A DNA stretch of 64,000 bases from Circinella umbellata. Lineage: Eukaryota; Mucoromycota; Mucoromycetes; Mucorales; Lichtheimiaceae. Made by a program: the position numbers and the translations under genes. The notes beneath the pieces were generated by a model that ran no database searches, was not told the DNA's origin, and saw only the letters and a program-made list of their open reading frames with translations. Numbering within the stretch: position 1 is the first letter of the stretch; the number at the start of each line of letters is the position of its first letter. Location of the stretch: assembly GCA_025093555.1 (NCBI GenBank), contig JAIWNF010000017.1:248001-312000 (forward strand). The letters run 5' to 3'. This document shows positions 1 through 12,558 of this stretch, piece after piece.

Positions 1-1
1 G

Positions 2-118
2 ACAAACCGATCACTAGCATTATGGGCTAAAAATGAATTCAAGTTGTTTAAGGCACCTGATATTAGTACGATATCTAAAGGCTTAAAGCGAGAAAAACAA
101 GAAGAGAATAAACATTGA
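2..118 (+). pseudogene. Fragment of a pogo/Tigger-type transposase, CENP-B-like helix-turn-helix
   Basis: Frame 2 from base 2 is open to a TGA at 116-118. It contains LALWAKNEFKLFKAPDIST followed by ISKGLKRE, which matches the first helix-turn-helix of CENP-B/Tc5/Tigger DNA-binding domains (the WA..F.L.KAP..STIS pattern). The protein enters from outside the window and stops right after the HTH. No catalytic domain follows before the element's inverted-repeat end at 386, so this is an internally deleted or non-autonomous copy. Family recognition is by eye. Confidence 0.7.
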
Positions 119-386
119 ATAAACTCTTAAAAAAACATGTACCTAAATGGCGTAATAAAAAAAGTAACCCATCCTGTATACTAATTTAATTACAATCCTT
201 ATATTTATCACATAATTTTTTTTTTGATTTACATACCCGTTAAGAATTCAATGCCGCTAAGTGCTGTGAAAATGAAATTAAGGGGGATGTGAAAATTTTC
301 TTATGTTATTTTTACCATTCCTTGATTTTTTGTGAAGTTATTGAGGTGTGAAAATTAACGGATATGAAATTAACGGGGACCCTCTG
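119..386 (+). mobile_element. Right end of the pogo/Tigger element with terminal inverted repeat
   Basis: The 3' edge read inward is CAGAGGGTCCCCGTTAATTT and continues with further Tigger-like sequence. It is followed by TA at 387-388, as expected for a pogo-type TA target. GGTCCCCG next to the end is the classic Tigger terminal motif. Variants of GAAATTAACGG recur at about 272-284, 350-362 and 364-376 and look like subterminal transposase-binding repeats. The left end is outside the window. Confidence 0.65.
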
Positions 387-388
387 TA

Positions 389-3300
389 TCATGGTCGATA
401 AAACCAATCTTGATGGTTGATCATTAACAATACGTGACTAGTTCACCCTGTTTTCGACTAGTGATTACATTTTATTTTTTACCGGAGGGACTGATACGTA
501 TCGTCATTATCACCGTCATCACATTTTGATTGAGGTAATGATACTAATGTATATTGAGCATTTTTAAAGCTTTATTCCATGTTTTTTTTATCGTTGTCTC
601 TGCAACGCATTGAATGCGGCTAACTAAGTGTTGAATATACTCTGAGAGCAAGGTGTGCAAAATTGAGACTTTCTTTTTGTTAATGTCGTCACTTTTTACA
701 AAATCATTATATACCTTGTTATTATTAATATTGACTTCAAAAATAAATTGTCGTTAACCATAGTCTTGTTTCTGTTTTGCATTATTGGGCGCCACGGATG
801 AAAGAAAAGGAAAAGGACATTAAGCTATGTGATACGAAAAATCACCTTCTTTTTGTCTCCGTTAATACCACAGGATCTACATAGTTGTAACAATTTCTAT
901 GGTTAGAACACACCAAATAAATAGTAATTGCTTTGAAATCCATTATTAAGCCCCACGTGGAAAAGCTTAATATATTGTTTATTGTCGTTTTCTCTTATTC
1001 CTGAGTCTTTACTAATAAACAAACTTGGTTGTATCCGCGGATGCAGCTGGCAGTACCAGCGAGATATAGTCTATCTTGAAAACTAAACATGCCAGCATCA
1101 ATTTATCAAGTTGAAATTTTTTATGTGCATGTGGAGATATTAGTGGTCAGAAAATTTCCCCGGTGAAGTAGCAGAAATAAAGTGAAAGACCTACTGTAGC
1201 ATACAAGAATTCTTTCAAGGACTATATCATATCAAAGCATCTATTGTGTGACAAGGTGAATTATAAGATTTGAATTAGCTATTTTATAGGTTTCTTTTTT
1301 CGCTTGTAACACAGTGCTATATAATGTTTTAGAAACAACAACACTAGTTTGTTGATTAAACAGTATTATTAAAGCGCAAATTTGAAAGATGATTAGGCCC
1401 TATTTTCGATAATGTAAAGAGTTTCTCTTCTTTTATCAATAAATTAGTATCCCCCCCAAAAAAAACTTGATTATTATTAGATACAAAATGTAATATTATA
1501 GTATCAATTGAAGTTCGCAAGCATATATTTATATTGATAGTAAAAGCTTATTTATTAATAAAATATTGGTTATACGTACGTACTTCATTTTTTTTTAAAA
1601 AATTGAGCTGTTTAAAAGTATTAAACACATATACATTTTGTCCTTTCATTAAGCAAATTTCACACTTTTTTGTACAATAGTAATTCGAAGAATTTTTTTT
1701 TTGTAGATCATCATCAACTTGTAGCTTTATTTATAGTTACAAATAACGATATAAAAGTATTAAGCAAAATAATGTCGATACTGCTTTTACTACAAACGAC
1801 TTTGTAACAGAGAGCTTTTTATATGTACCCGAATTATTTTTCGCTTGTACGATATAGTATCAAATAGCAGTGTCCAACCCATCTGTCAAAAAAAAAAAGA
1901 AGCATATTTAAAAAAAATTATATAGAACGCGTCGATAATAGCAATTGTTTTTTTTTTCTTTTTGCACGAAAATAAAAAATAGAATAGGATAGTGCAAACA
2001 CTGTATTATAAAAGTATTACTTTCTACATTTCTTAACTTCTTCTCCTTTTTTCTTGCTTCCAATATCAAAACCAGTAACTTTATGTAGGAAGATCCAATT
2101 ATTTATAAAAGTATATATCGGGACATTATTTTAACGAATAAAGGGCATATCAGAGAACATATAGAAGGACATAGTTTTATCTGTGCTGCCATCGAGTCGC
2201 GACGATCTGTGCTTCATGCAAACCAATAGTAAAGTAATAATTAGAAGAGAATAGTATTTGAGAAGGAGAGAACAATGATTTTGCAATTATGGTAATAAAC
2301 TTTCAAAGATTTTGTGATATATAGGTAAATGCTACATAATTTAACACAAGAGTTTTGTTGCATTTGTTAAGCTGTATGTAAGCTACAAGTTAACTACGTG
2401 GCTCTGAAAAAAAAAATGGATCGATAAAATACAAATTAAATGTCAACATATTTTTAAATGCATGAGAATGTTCTTTTGTCAAAATAATAAAAATAATAAT
2501 ACGTGGTGCTATTATTTAATATGTATGGAGGGGAAAAATATTTTTTATAAATACAGCTTATAATATAATGTGCGCTAGTATGTATTCATGTTTTATTAAA
2601 TCACTTTCTCTTACTCGGTTTTATTCTTTTTTTACAATTAAAAGACAGGCTGATCGACACAGGCGTTATTAATACAGATAAAAAGAGTATCGAGATAAAG
2701 TTAGGTTTTCCTTTATTTGTGCCACATGGTTCATTATGTTGTATAACCCCCCACATTGATGAATACTTTATAATATCCAATCTGATAGTGAAGTAATTTC
2801 ACGTGCCAACTTTATGCTACAACATACGGGTTTTTTGCTTCTTTTTATGTAATAAGAGATCACCGTAGGTCACTGTATTTTATTTTTATTCAAAATAATA
2901 TTATAACGTGTTTGATTGTATTTGATCTATAAATTTTATCTTTCTCTCTGTGTATAGAATTCTTTTTTTTTTTTCATAGCCACGATATCGTTTATAGTAG
3001 TATAGTAATCGTAAAACATCTCTGAGTATGACTTGCGGGTTTTTTATTCGAAAACATTGTTTAACCCCAATCCAATCTATGGAAAACCATAATTTTGGGT
3101 AAAGAACCTTCCTTTCTTTTTTTTCGTACAATTGAAATAAAAAAAATTGACAAATAATGTATCTTATTAAATACTAAACTACTATGTTTTTTGTTTTTAA
3201 AACAATAAAATTAAGATGGGTTTTCCACATGTCTCGTAAAACGAAAAAAATAGATTATAAATGTTATGTCAATTTTTATTTAATTTGCTTAGCAACGACA

Positions 3301-3803
3301 ATAGAGTAAGAATATTGTCAACCAACGAGATATAAAGATCCACCTATCCACATGATAGCGAAAGTTGTAACGAACTTACAGGATTTCTTTCTTTTCCATC
3401 TTTTGTACTTTTTTTATTATTATAAAAAGTTAAAAAAGCACGGTATAATATATAAAAAAAACATATCTTCTTTCGGAATTATTTATAGTTAAGAAGTAAA
3501 GAAAAATGAACTAAAACAAGAAGAGTGATCTTGAACAGGAAGAAGGAATTGATTTAAATTGTCCATGCGCTATTGACTGTGACAAATGATTGGCCGGAAT
3601 TGATTGTCCACGTTGTCAAACAAAAAACGCGTTCCGACCGAGGAAAAAATTAGAGTAATAAGAAAGAGAAAATGGCGTTAACTGTTTTCGTTAATTGTGA
3701 TACACTGATACACATTCCATTTTGCATTCCCTTTCTGTCGGTCCTTCTCCTCTTTCTTCTTCTCTCTCTTTTTTTTTCAATCGAGTTACTTATATAATAG
3801 TAG
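389..3803. other. Intergenic, no supportable gene
   Basis: AT-rich DNA with many poly-A/T runs and short spurious frames. The only coding-like stretch is the cysteine-rich remnant at about 3515-3655, listed separately. The last 150 bases before 3804 are pyrimidine-rich (TCCTTCTCCTC and similar) and are probably the promoter and 5' UTR of the PH-LRR gene. Confidence 0.6.
3515..3655 (+). pseudogene. Possible cysteine-rich coding remnant
   Basis: One frame reads SDLEQEEGIDLNCPCAIDCD, then K, a TGA stop, then LAGIDCPRCQTKNAFRPRKK. The spacing of CPC, DC and CPRC resembles a small zinc-binding module interrupted by one stop. It could be a decayed exon or chance. No start codon and no splice sites are clear, and I do not recognise the family. 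Confidence 0.2.
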
Positions 3804-6800
3804 ATGCAACATTATATGCATCATCCAGAACAAGAGTATCAACGCCCAAATCAATACCATCAAGAGCGTACTTCGACACAGGTGAATAAACCTGATGGAG
3901 CTATTTCAAGGTAAACAATAGCAATACATTTTTTCTTCACTTTTTTCTTTAGTTTCTCTGTCTTATTGTATATATCTGTGTATATGCAGTGTTTGTTTTT
4001 CATACTAAAACGTAAACAACCCTTTTATTCTTGCTTCTTCTAAATTTGTTAACAAAGTAACGAAATTGATTCAATGACCTTAACACCTGCTCCATCTTAT
4101 TCACGAATGGCAGCAACATTTTCAGGAACACTATCAGTTACCTCATCAGCATCATCCGGGTCATCGGCTTCGGCAGAGTCGATTATTCTTCAACATCAAC
4201 AACACGCGCTTTATCGTCACGCTTATCCAATCAAATCATCTACATCATCACAGTATTCACCATCACTTTCAGCATTTCAACAAAAGCCTGACTATTCAAC
4301 AACCATTAACTCCTCATCCGATATTGTTTCAGTAGCATCTGATCCAAGTGACATCATGAGTCAAATAGGCGTAAGGGCTCATAGATCCAATTCATTGCCC
4401 GAAAAGAAACCTTCGTCTATCGATACTCATTATGAAGAACATGGAGCAGATTTTCGACGACAACGAAAATATTCACAATTATTACATGCGGGAGATATTG
4501 TTTTACACAAGAAGCCAGATAGTAGTAACAAACTACAACTTCTGCCTATAAAAAAAAGCAAAAAAGTTTTTTTGATATTAACAGATACGTGCGTAGTATA
4601 TTACAAATCTGTTGCCAAGGCAAGATCAGCAGGTATTGAAATTCCTTCCGACATGGTGAAATCAGCAGCATCGTCAGCAGCATCGACAAAAACAACAAGA
4701 ACCTCAATAGAAGAATACAATCAACCATCACCAGAATCACCAAACATCATTACGACAACTGGAAGTAAAAACGCCATAATGATAACACCCTTAAATCGAA
4801 TTTATGCAGTTCATATAGTTAATACAGGAACAGTAGAAAGTTATACATTTCGAATCGAGTATACTACTGATGAAGATGAGACAAAACGTGCAACTGCAGT
4901 TGTGGCGCAGGTCTCGACTGAAAATGAGCTTCGACAATGGATTTTAGCTCTACGACAAGCAATACGGGCTATTTCACAAGACGATACAATTATTCAACAG
5001 CATCATCATCTTTCTCCATCAGAACGATACGCTACAGTTGATCGTATTCAAAAACATAATGATGTTCAAAAAGATATGGTTATGTTCAAGGTTGTTTACA
5101 AAGAAAAGAGGCGACAAAGTACCAATGATTTGGTTCCCAAAGATATTTTTACAACTGTTATTCTTGTTATTGGAAAATACAGCTTTTATATATTACCGTC
5201 TGCATCTTCTGCTGGTGCATTGGCTAATGCTGTACGAGAAAGTACGAATAGCAATCGTAATAAAAATGGCGGTAAAGCATTGAGTAATAGAAAGGCAGCT
5301 GCTGCCATTATTGCATCGGCCTCATTGGCAAACTTGGAACGGGATCGATTTGGTTTGCTTGCCATTAGTCACATCGAATTACGTGAAGACAGAAATGGTG
5401 ATGATACATTTCGAATATCGGTTCGTCAAATTGGAAAATCGGAATTAGTAATTACATTGGCATCTAGCTTATGCGAAGATATTATTCAAAAGCTTCGACA
5501 AGCAATCGATTCACTTGCACCTATTCGGACCACCTATACTTTAAATTTGCCTGATCATCTTATGAACTCTGCTATCGTAGCATTGTCGTGTGATTCATCA
5601 TATTACCATCAAGCAGACGTTGCCAAAGTAGCCAATAGCGATGATCCAGAATATGATGAGCAGTTTTTGCAGTTTGAACTTCTGTTAAATGCTCATTGTG
5701 CTGCACTGAATTTGAACAAAGCACGGCTTTTTTATGATGTCTCGGGTCCATTAAATGCGAAAAGAATGTTATTATTACCTCCAAATGCGATCAATCATTC
5801 TGAAGATACCTATTCCAAGTATGAAATTTTAGCCTTATTTCGCTGTCTTTGGCATAATGTACGTATATTGTTCTCTCTATTTATTGGTTATTCTGAAAAA
5901 CTAAAATTAATTGTATAATTTAATTATAACTTTTTGTTTCTTTTTATACAATATTTATTTAGCCATTTTTTCAAGAGATCACTTTTTCACATCATTCTCT
6001 TAAAGACTTAGACCTATGGTCTTCTACCGAACACGATGGATGGGCAACACATCCTCGAGATATCAAAAACAAGGGGTCCAACAGTGTCCTAGCAAACGAA
6101 CTTTATGCTCTTTTAGTTGACATACCGTCACTGACGAGTATTGATTTGACAGACTGTCATATCGGATCTAGTAACAATTCAATGTTGGCACCACCTTCAT
6201 CATTAGCTTCTATTGGTATAGCGTTACAACAAACCAACAATTCAGATAATAAAAAAAGCAGCAACTGTAGTGGTGGTGGGCGGTTGGATAAATTATGCAT
6301 TGGAAAGAATCAAATGTCTACAATTGACATTCAAGAATTGATCAATGGATTACATGCTCGAAAAGGACTCAAACATCTGGATATTCATGACATGAATCTT
6401 CATGCAAGACAAATTGAACAAATTTTGTCAACATTACTTACTTATGATCCCGAGAGATTAACTTATTTGGATATTTCCTATCCCGCAAATATGCCTGGTG
6501 TATCACCTGGATTGGTCGAAGCTATTCTTGAACGATGTACGCAACTTCAAGTGTTGCGATTAAAGGGTCATCGTGGTTTACAATTTAGTCAATTAATTTT
6601 TAAATGTCAATCTACTTTGACGGAATTAGACATGAGCTTAATGAAGCACACAGATAATGATATCTTGCAATTGACGCAGTGGATTCAATCTTGGACTCGT
6701 AGTTCGGAAATTGCTGGAAGAAGTGGAAGTCAAAGTAGTAGTGATAGTAACAAAGTAGTTGGCAACAATAGACATAGTGGTTTTATCGAAATGCCTATAT

Positions 6801-8587
6801 CACCAGTATTGTTATCATTATCGACAGTGTCATCAACAGCATCATCACCTTTAATATCAACAATAAAACAACATGTGCTGAGACTTGATGATTGTGGGTT
6901 ACATGGTGGTCATTTACGTGATATTATGCAGGCTATTTATCCAAGTGGAAAGGTCCATGTCAGTTTTAATGGGAACCCAGTCTTAAAAGATGTTGTTTAT
7001 TTACCGAAGCTTTTTCCAGTATTTACGCATGGTACACAGGGGCCTACATCTTTGGCATTGGGTCGAATTGAATGGGAAGAGAATTCACTGCGCGAATTAT
7101 TTGATTGTCTTCGTGATAATCAAACTTTGACCCATTTGGATTTGGCACAAAGCGGGTTTGTAATAGGTACTGGAAAACAGGTATCACATGATACGGTTCG
7201 TGTATTGACCCGGTTGTTTGAACGAAATAAGGTGCTCAAAGAATTAACTTTTCGATCAAGTACACCATTGTTGGGTAAAGCTATTTCGCAAGCTTTGAGT
7301 GGATTAAAACATAATCGATGTTTGGAGCGGCTGGATCTAACAGGGTTGGAACTAGGTGATGATGGTGCTCAAGCACTCGCAGATGTGTTGGAACATAATC
7401 GAACTTTACAAGCGCTTCAGATTGATCAAAATATGGTATGTAATTATGAGAAATTAGTAAGAAATAAAAATGTATCTAATACTATCTGTGTTTATTTTGA
7501 AACTAAATATGTAAAAAAAAATATGTAGACAACCATTAATGGATTCCGTGCATTAACTGCTAGTATCCCAAAATCGACATTAATTGAATTATCTCGACCA
7601 TACAAAGATTTACGATATCAATTACAAACATTACGAGATACAATTGCCGGCTTAATACAAAGTGAAAATGAAATGCAATGGTTTATTATTCATTCAACAC
7701 AAGCTAGTGAAACGCGGCGCACAAGATCGCAACTACAAATGCAAAATCAAACTCGACGATCTGCCGAATCAAACTATACCAAGATTACAGGAGTGGTAAA
7801 CAGAATGATGCAAGCCATTGAAGAAAATAGTAAACGACATGAAGCTGAGCAACAAAATATACGTACTATGCAATTAAAAGCAGAATATGCAGCAGAAGAG
7901 TTAGCTATTGCACAACTTCGACTTCAATCAACATCTTCATCACCATCTAGTGCACTAGCATCATCAGTATCATCAAGTAGTCGACATACATATTATACTG
8001 CAGCTGATAATTATAGTACATCTTTTATAAATCGGCCGCAATCACAACATAACAGTATGATAAATTATCATATTACACAATCACCGCTACCTTCACCACC
8101 TCCACCTTGGAATATGTCACCTTCTTCTTCATCATCAACTCAACAAAAGCAACAGTCGCAAAAAGAAAAACAATATCGTGATAATCAAGCAACAATTACA
8201 CCATGTGTGACGCCAGTAAATCTCCAAGATTGTAATACATGCTCCGACACACCGATTTCCATACAAAGAGCCAGTACACCAGAAGAATATATTGGTCATT
8301 ATGAAGAAGCATTTGTTCGCATGGGCCCTTCTGCTATTTCATGCACAAGTACAGATGACTGCACTCTTTTTCATGCTTCTGGTCAACACCCACCCGCATC
8401 ACCACCAAGACGTGATGTTCCAAGTAATAGTAGTATACCACCCAGGCGTCCTCCAAGAAGACGCCATGTAACAGAACCTACAATTAATGAAAATTTTGAT
8501 CATCCTGGATTCATAGATGATTTCGGTATTATTGTGAGGCAGGAACTCGGTAGTATCGTACGAAATCAACATCATCAACGTTTCTAA
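3804..8587 (+). CDS. PH-domain and leucine-rich-repeat protein, CARMIL-like architecture
   Basis: Four exons: 3804-3910, 4058-5858, 5963-7435 and 7529-8587, joined in phase to 1479 residues. All introns are GT-AG. Residues about 175-345 look like a PH domain (AGDIVLHKK start, ELRQWILALRQAI C-terminal helix), and a second PH-like stretch follows at about 380-540. From about 640 to 1160 there are irregular leucine-rich (RNI-like) repeats such as LKHLDIHDMNLH and LERLDLTGLELGDDGAQAL. Next come a short coiled coil near 1218-1262, SPLPSPPPPW near 1315 and a basic proline-rich tail (PPRRPPRRRHV). PH, then LRR, then a proline-rich tail is the order seen in CARMIL/LRRC16 regulators of actin capping protein. 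That link is inferred from layout; no capping-protein-interaction motif was proven. The serine-rich N-terminus looks disordered. Confidence 0.85.
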
Positions 8588-10258
8588 TATATTTTTTACT
8601 GTTACTTTTACATATATTCTAATTTCCGTTAACCTTATTTTTTTGATTACCTACATATACTTACTATTATGATTAGTACAAGCTATAAAAATAATAGCAT
8701 CACATTTCCATTTCATTTTTCATTTTTTATTTTTTATTTTTTTTAACTTTTGCATTCCTTCTTACTCACATTCCTTTATTATTATTATTATTTGCGTTTT
8801 ACGCTTTCCCTGTACTATTATTATTTATTTTTCAGTAAGTATTACTTACTAGTTATTCGTATTATATATGTGACAACAACAGATAATAACAGCTGTGTCT
8901 TATTTACCAGGAATAAAAATCAAATATTTTATTTTCTCCCATTCAATAAAAGTTAATTAATAGACACGTACTAGCTAGTTTTTATTCATGCGTTTCAGGT
9001 GAATAAAAAAAAGCGGGTAGGAGACTTTGAAAGAGCTGTAATAAGGCATAGTATTATTTACGTTTGACAAGTACTGTAAACAGCAGGCACCTCCGTGCCA
9101 ATTGTAGGTTGCAAATAATTAGACAATATATAAAGTACTGACTTTAACCCAATTGTGATTCAGTATTAATGTTAGAAGGCTATCAGTCTACAACTGGTTC
9201 TAATTTAAAGTCTAAGTGCTCAATCGACGGTATCCAATTGGTCTTTTTCAAAAATCTACTACACGAAATACATAGCATTTATAACGTGCTGCTTTAACAG
9301 ATGAAATAAGTAGTCAATAAAAAAAAGTTAATCACTAGTGTACTGATTTTTGTAGATACGTAAGTATTTGACCAAATAGAAATACATAGTTGATCGAGCT
9401 AGCATAGACTATGTAATGGTGATTGAATAATGTCACTTAATTTCTTGAAATAGGAAGTGATCAAGTTTGAAACCTCGAGCACGTGGTCTCCTTTGTATTG
9501 TGTTACGTGCTGGCTATTCGCCATAAAATAGGCATAATATGTTATCCAAAAACGTGAGCAAGTTCTTCTTTGTTTTTCTGTTGTCATGATCATGTTATTT
9601 ACTTACTCTTGTCTTAATGGTTGTACCTTTCACTATTGTTGAATCATGATCTTCATCAAATATCTTTGACTAATGATGATACGTGAAGTGAATCTTTTTT
9701 TTTTTTCAATGGCACGTTATTAGTATGTACTATATTATGCTGTGTTATATAACAATGAGAGGGTATCAGAAAAAAAAGAGGAAGCAAAAAAAAAAATTAT
9801 GGCTAGAGCATAAAAAACGGGTATAAATTTTACTCTGATGTTATAATTATAAAGGTAAAGATAATTTTCAATGGTCTATGATAGGTCCACATATGTTATG
9901 TACAACACAAGTTTTTGGGAAGGACTAATTAAAATTCTGCCCCATATAGTATACGAAGTTACCAGTTGTTCTCTCGATGAGATTTAGTACACATCAAATC
10001 TCAAATGACACTGAATAAAATAAAGTAGTTGATAGTGATATGCCTGCAAAAATCAAAATATTTTGTTCCTAACTTTGCCAAAGTAGTGTAAACAAACAAA
10101 CAAATGAACATATTTTCTTTCTCTCATTGTGAAAACTTCTTTTTTTGTTTTGATTTGTTTTTATAGTAAATAATTTTTGCATGTTTAAAAAAGTAATAGA
10201 AAGAAAAAAAAATGATAACCCTTTTGCCTTGTTTTTTTATAATTATATGTTATGTTTT
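8588..10258. other. Intergenic between convergent genes
   Basis: This lies between the 3' ends of the PH-LRR gene (+) and CCT1 (-). The first 350 bases are T-rich, as in a 3' UTR. The rest is AT-rich with no convincing reading frame and no tRNA-like cloverleaf. Nothing else recognised. Confidence 0.6.
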
Positions 10259-12558
10259 CTAATGACCATGGGGATCTTCAGCTTGAGGTTCAGGAGCAAC
10301 TATAAAAATGTATTTATATAATTAGTATACACGATAAAATAACATTAACAACAACAATAATAATGATAAAACTTACCCTTAATCATATCATCAATACGCA
10401 AAATAGCAATAGCAGCTTCTGTAGCACTCTTCAAGGATTTAATCTTGGACATAGCTGGTTCCAATACACCAGCATTCAAATTATCACGAATACCACCATT
10501 GATCAATTCTAAACCATAGTATTTAAGTGCACGCTTACGTTCATCTGCGCCTTCATTCAAAGCAGCATTATGATAAGCACGCAACTTGGAGACCAATTCA
10601 GTCGAGTCCTTGGCAGCATTCACAGCCAATGTCTTAGGAATAGCCAAAAGAGCATTTGCATATTCGGCAATGGCGAGTTGTTCACGCGAGCCAACGCTTG
10701 TGGCAAAGTTTTCAAGGTATATGCTCAAAGCCGATTCAACGGCACCACCACCAGGAACAACACTGTTGCTTTCCAATGTACGCTTGACAACACACAAAGA
10801 ATCATGCAAAGCACGTTCCATTTCATCCAACATGTAGTCGTTAGCACCACGTAAAATAATGGAAGCTGAGTTTTGAATCTTGGTACCCTTGACAAGAATA
10901 CATTCATCATCAGAAATACGTTCTTGTACAACTTCATCAGCATGACCCAAGTAAGATGCTTCATAAGTTTCTTCGCCATCCAAATTGGCCAATGAAGAGA
11001 TAAAGGTGGCTAATCATATAACATAACGGAGAAGATACAATTAATACATAATATTTCATCTTACTTTTTAATAAGCTTTTTCCCTTTCTCTTTATTATAT
11101 ATATATATATCCCCAGCCTAAAAAATATATTCTCTTCTAAATACATGTAAACAATTCTTACCTCCAGTAGCACGAGCAATACGCTTCAAATCCTCCTTCT
11201 TACAACGACGAATAGCCATAGCACCAGCTTCAACGAATAATTTTAAGCATAAATCATCAATGCCCTTTGTGGTCATGATTACATTAGCACCAGTAGCAAG
11301 AATCTTTTGAATACGTTCGGTTGTGATTTCAATTTCTCTCTTTCGGATATCTTCCAACTTGTCTGGATCATCGACAACAATATTGACACCTAAATGCATA
11401 CGTGCCTTTTGCAAGTTCATGTCAAGACATGCAATCTTGGCATTTTGGATACGAGTCTTCATGGCTTGAGAAGCAACGGTACAGTTCAATGCGTAACCAC
11501 GGACAAACATGGATTCACGACCCGATTTACCATGTGCTTTAAGAATATTGACGGCCTTGACTGGGTATTTAGCTTCACCACGGTAATTGGTTCCCTTGAC
11601 AGCAAGCATGGATTCAACAGCCAAGTTGGCAAAAAAGTCAGAATCACTATATATGTTATTGAAATATAAGTTTAGGGTAAAAAAAAAAGCATAAGCACAT
11701 CATATATACACCTTTCTTTTTAGTAAAAGCCTTCAACCAAATATATATATATATATTTATATATAAAGTAAATAACTTACGAGCCAATAATCTTACTGCT
11801 CATGGATGTCTTGGCTGCGTTGACCAAACATTCTTTACCCAATGTATCTACTTTAACAGCCATTTGATCTGCAATAAACTTGCATGCTACCTTGGATGCA
11901 AGACGATAACCAGTAATAATTGTAGTAGGATGAATTTTGTTCTTAACCAGTTCATTGGCACGTTTTAATAATTCTGCTGCAATAACGACGACTGAAGTAG
12001 TACCATCACCAACTTCACGATCTTGTTGTTGTGCTAATTCAACCAATACTTTGCCAGCTGGATGTTCAACTTCCAAAAGTTGCAAAATTGTTGCACCATC
12101 ATTACTAATCGTAACATCCTACAATATTTATCAGATAATTGTCAACAATTTGTCCTTTTATAAGTGACGTCGAAGAAAGGGAGAGAAGGGTAGAAACGAC
12201 GTAATCTAATTGCATTTTTCCTTATTTAATAAATTAAATTTAAAACTTACACCAATCTCATCAACAAGCATCTTGTCTAAACCGACAGGACCTAATGAGC
12301 TCTTTACAATATTGGCGATGGATGCAGCAGCAAGAACTATATATTGATGATGTTTTCATTAGTTTAATTTTTTTTTTTTCCTTTTACTTTTTTGGTTCCT
12401 GTCCAACAGTTCAAAATGTCAAATAATAAAAAAAAAAGTACGCGTATAAGAGTCAAAGTAAAGAAAGTATATATTTTACCATTGCTTGAACGAACATCTT
12501 GACCAGTTGTACGTTCTCCTCCGAGAAAAAGTGATGAATTCTTTTCACGTTGAAACAT
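10259..12558 (-). CDS. CCT1: T-complex protein 1 subunit alpha, CCT1 (cytosolic chaperonin)
   Basis: Six exons on the minus strand: 12558-12480, 12336-12251, 12118-11781, 11646-11162, 11009-10377 and 10299-10259. They join in phase to 553 residues, close to the usual CCT1 length. The subunit belongs to the TRiC/CCT ring that folds actin, tubulin and other cytosolic proteins with ATP. Visible group II chaperonin motifs are [31 protein letters not shown], the ATPase motif GDGTT at about 92-96, and VVPGGGAVE. The start [20 protein letters not shown] and the tail DPHGH are alpha-subunit features. Introns are short, AT-rich and GT-AG. The gene is intact and ends in TAG. No neighbour is functionally related. 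Confidence 0.96.

Noticed and set aside
10570..10854. Plus-strand frames inside CCT1
   Set aside because: Antisense shadows of a well-supported CCT1 exon.
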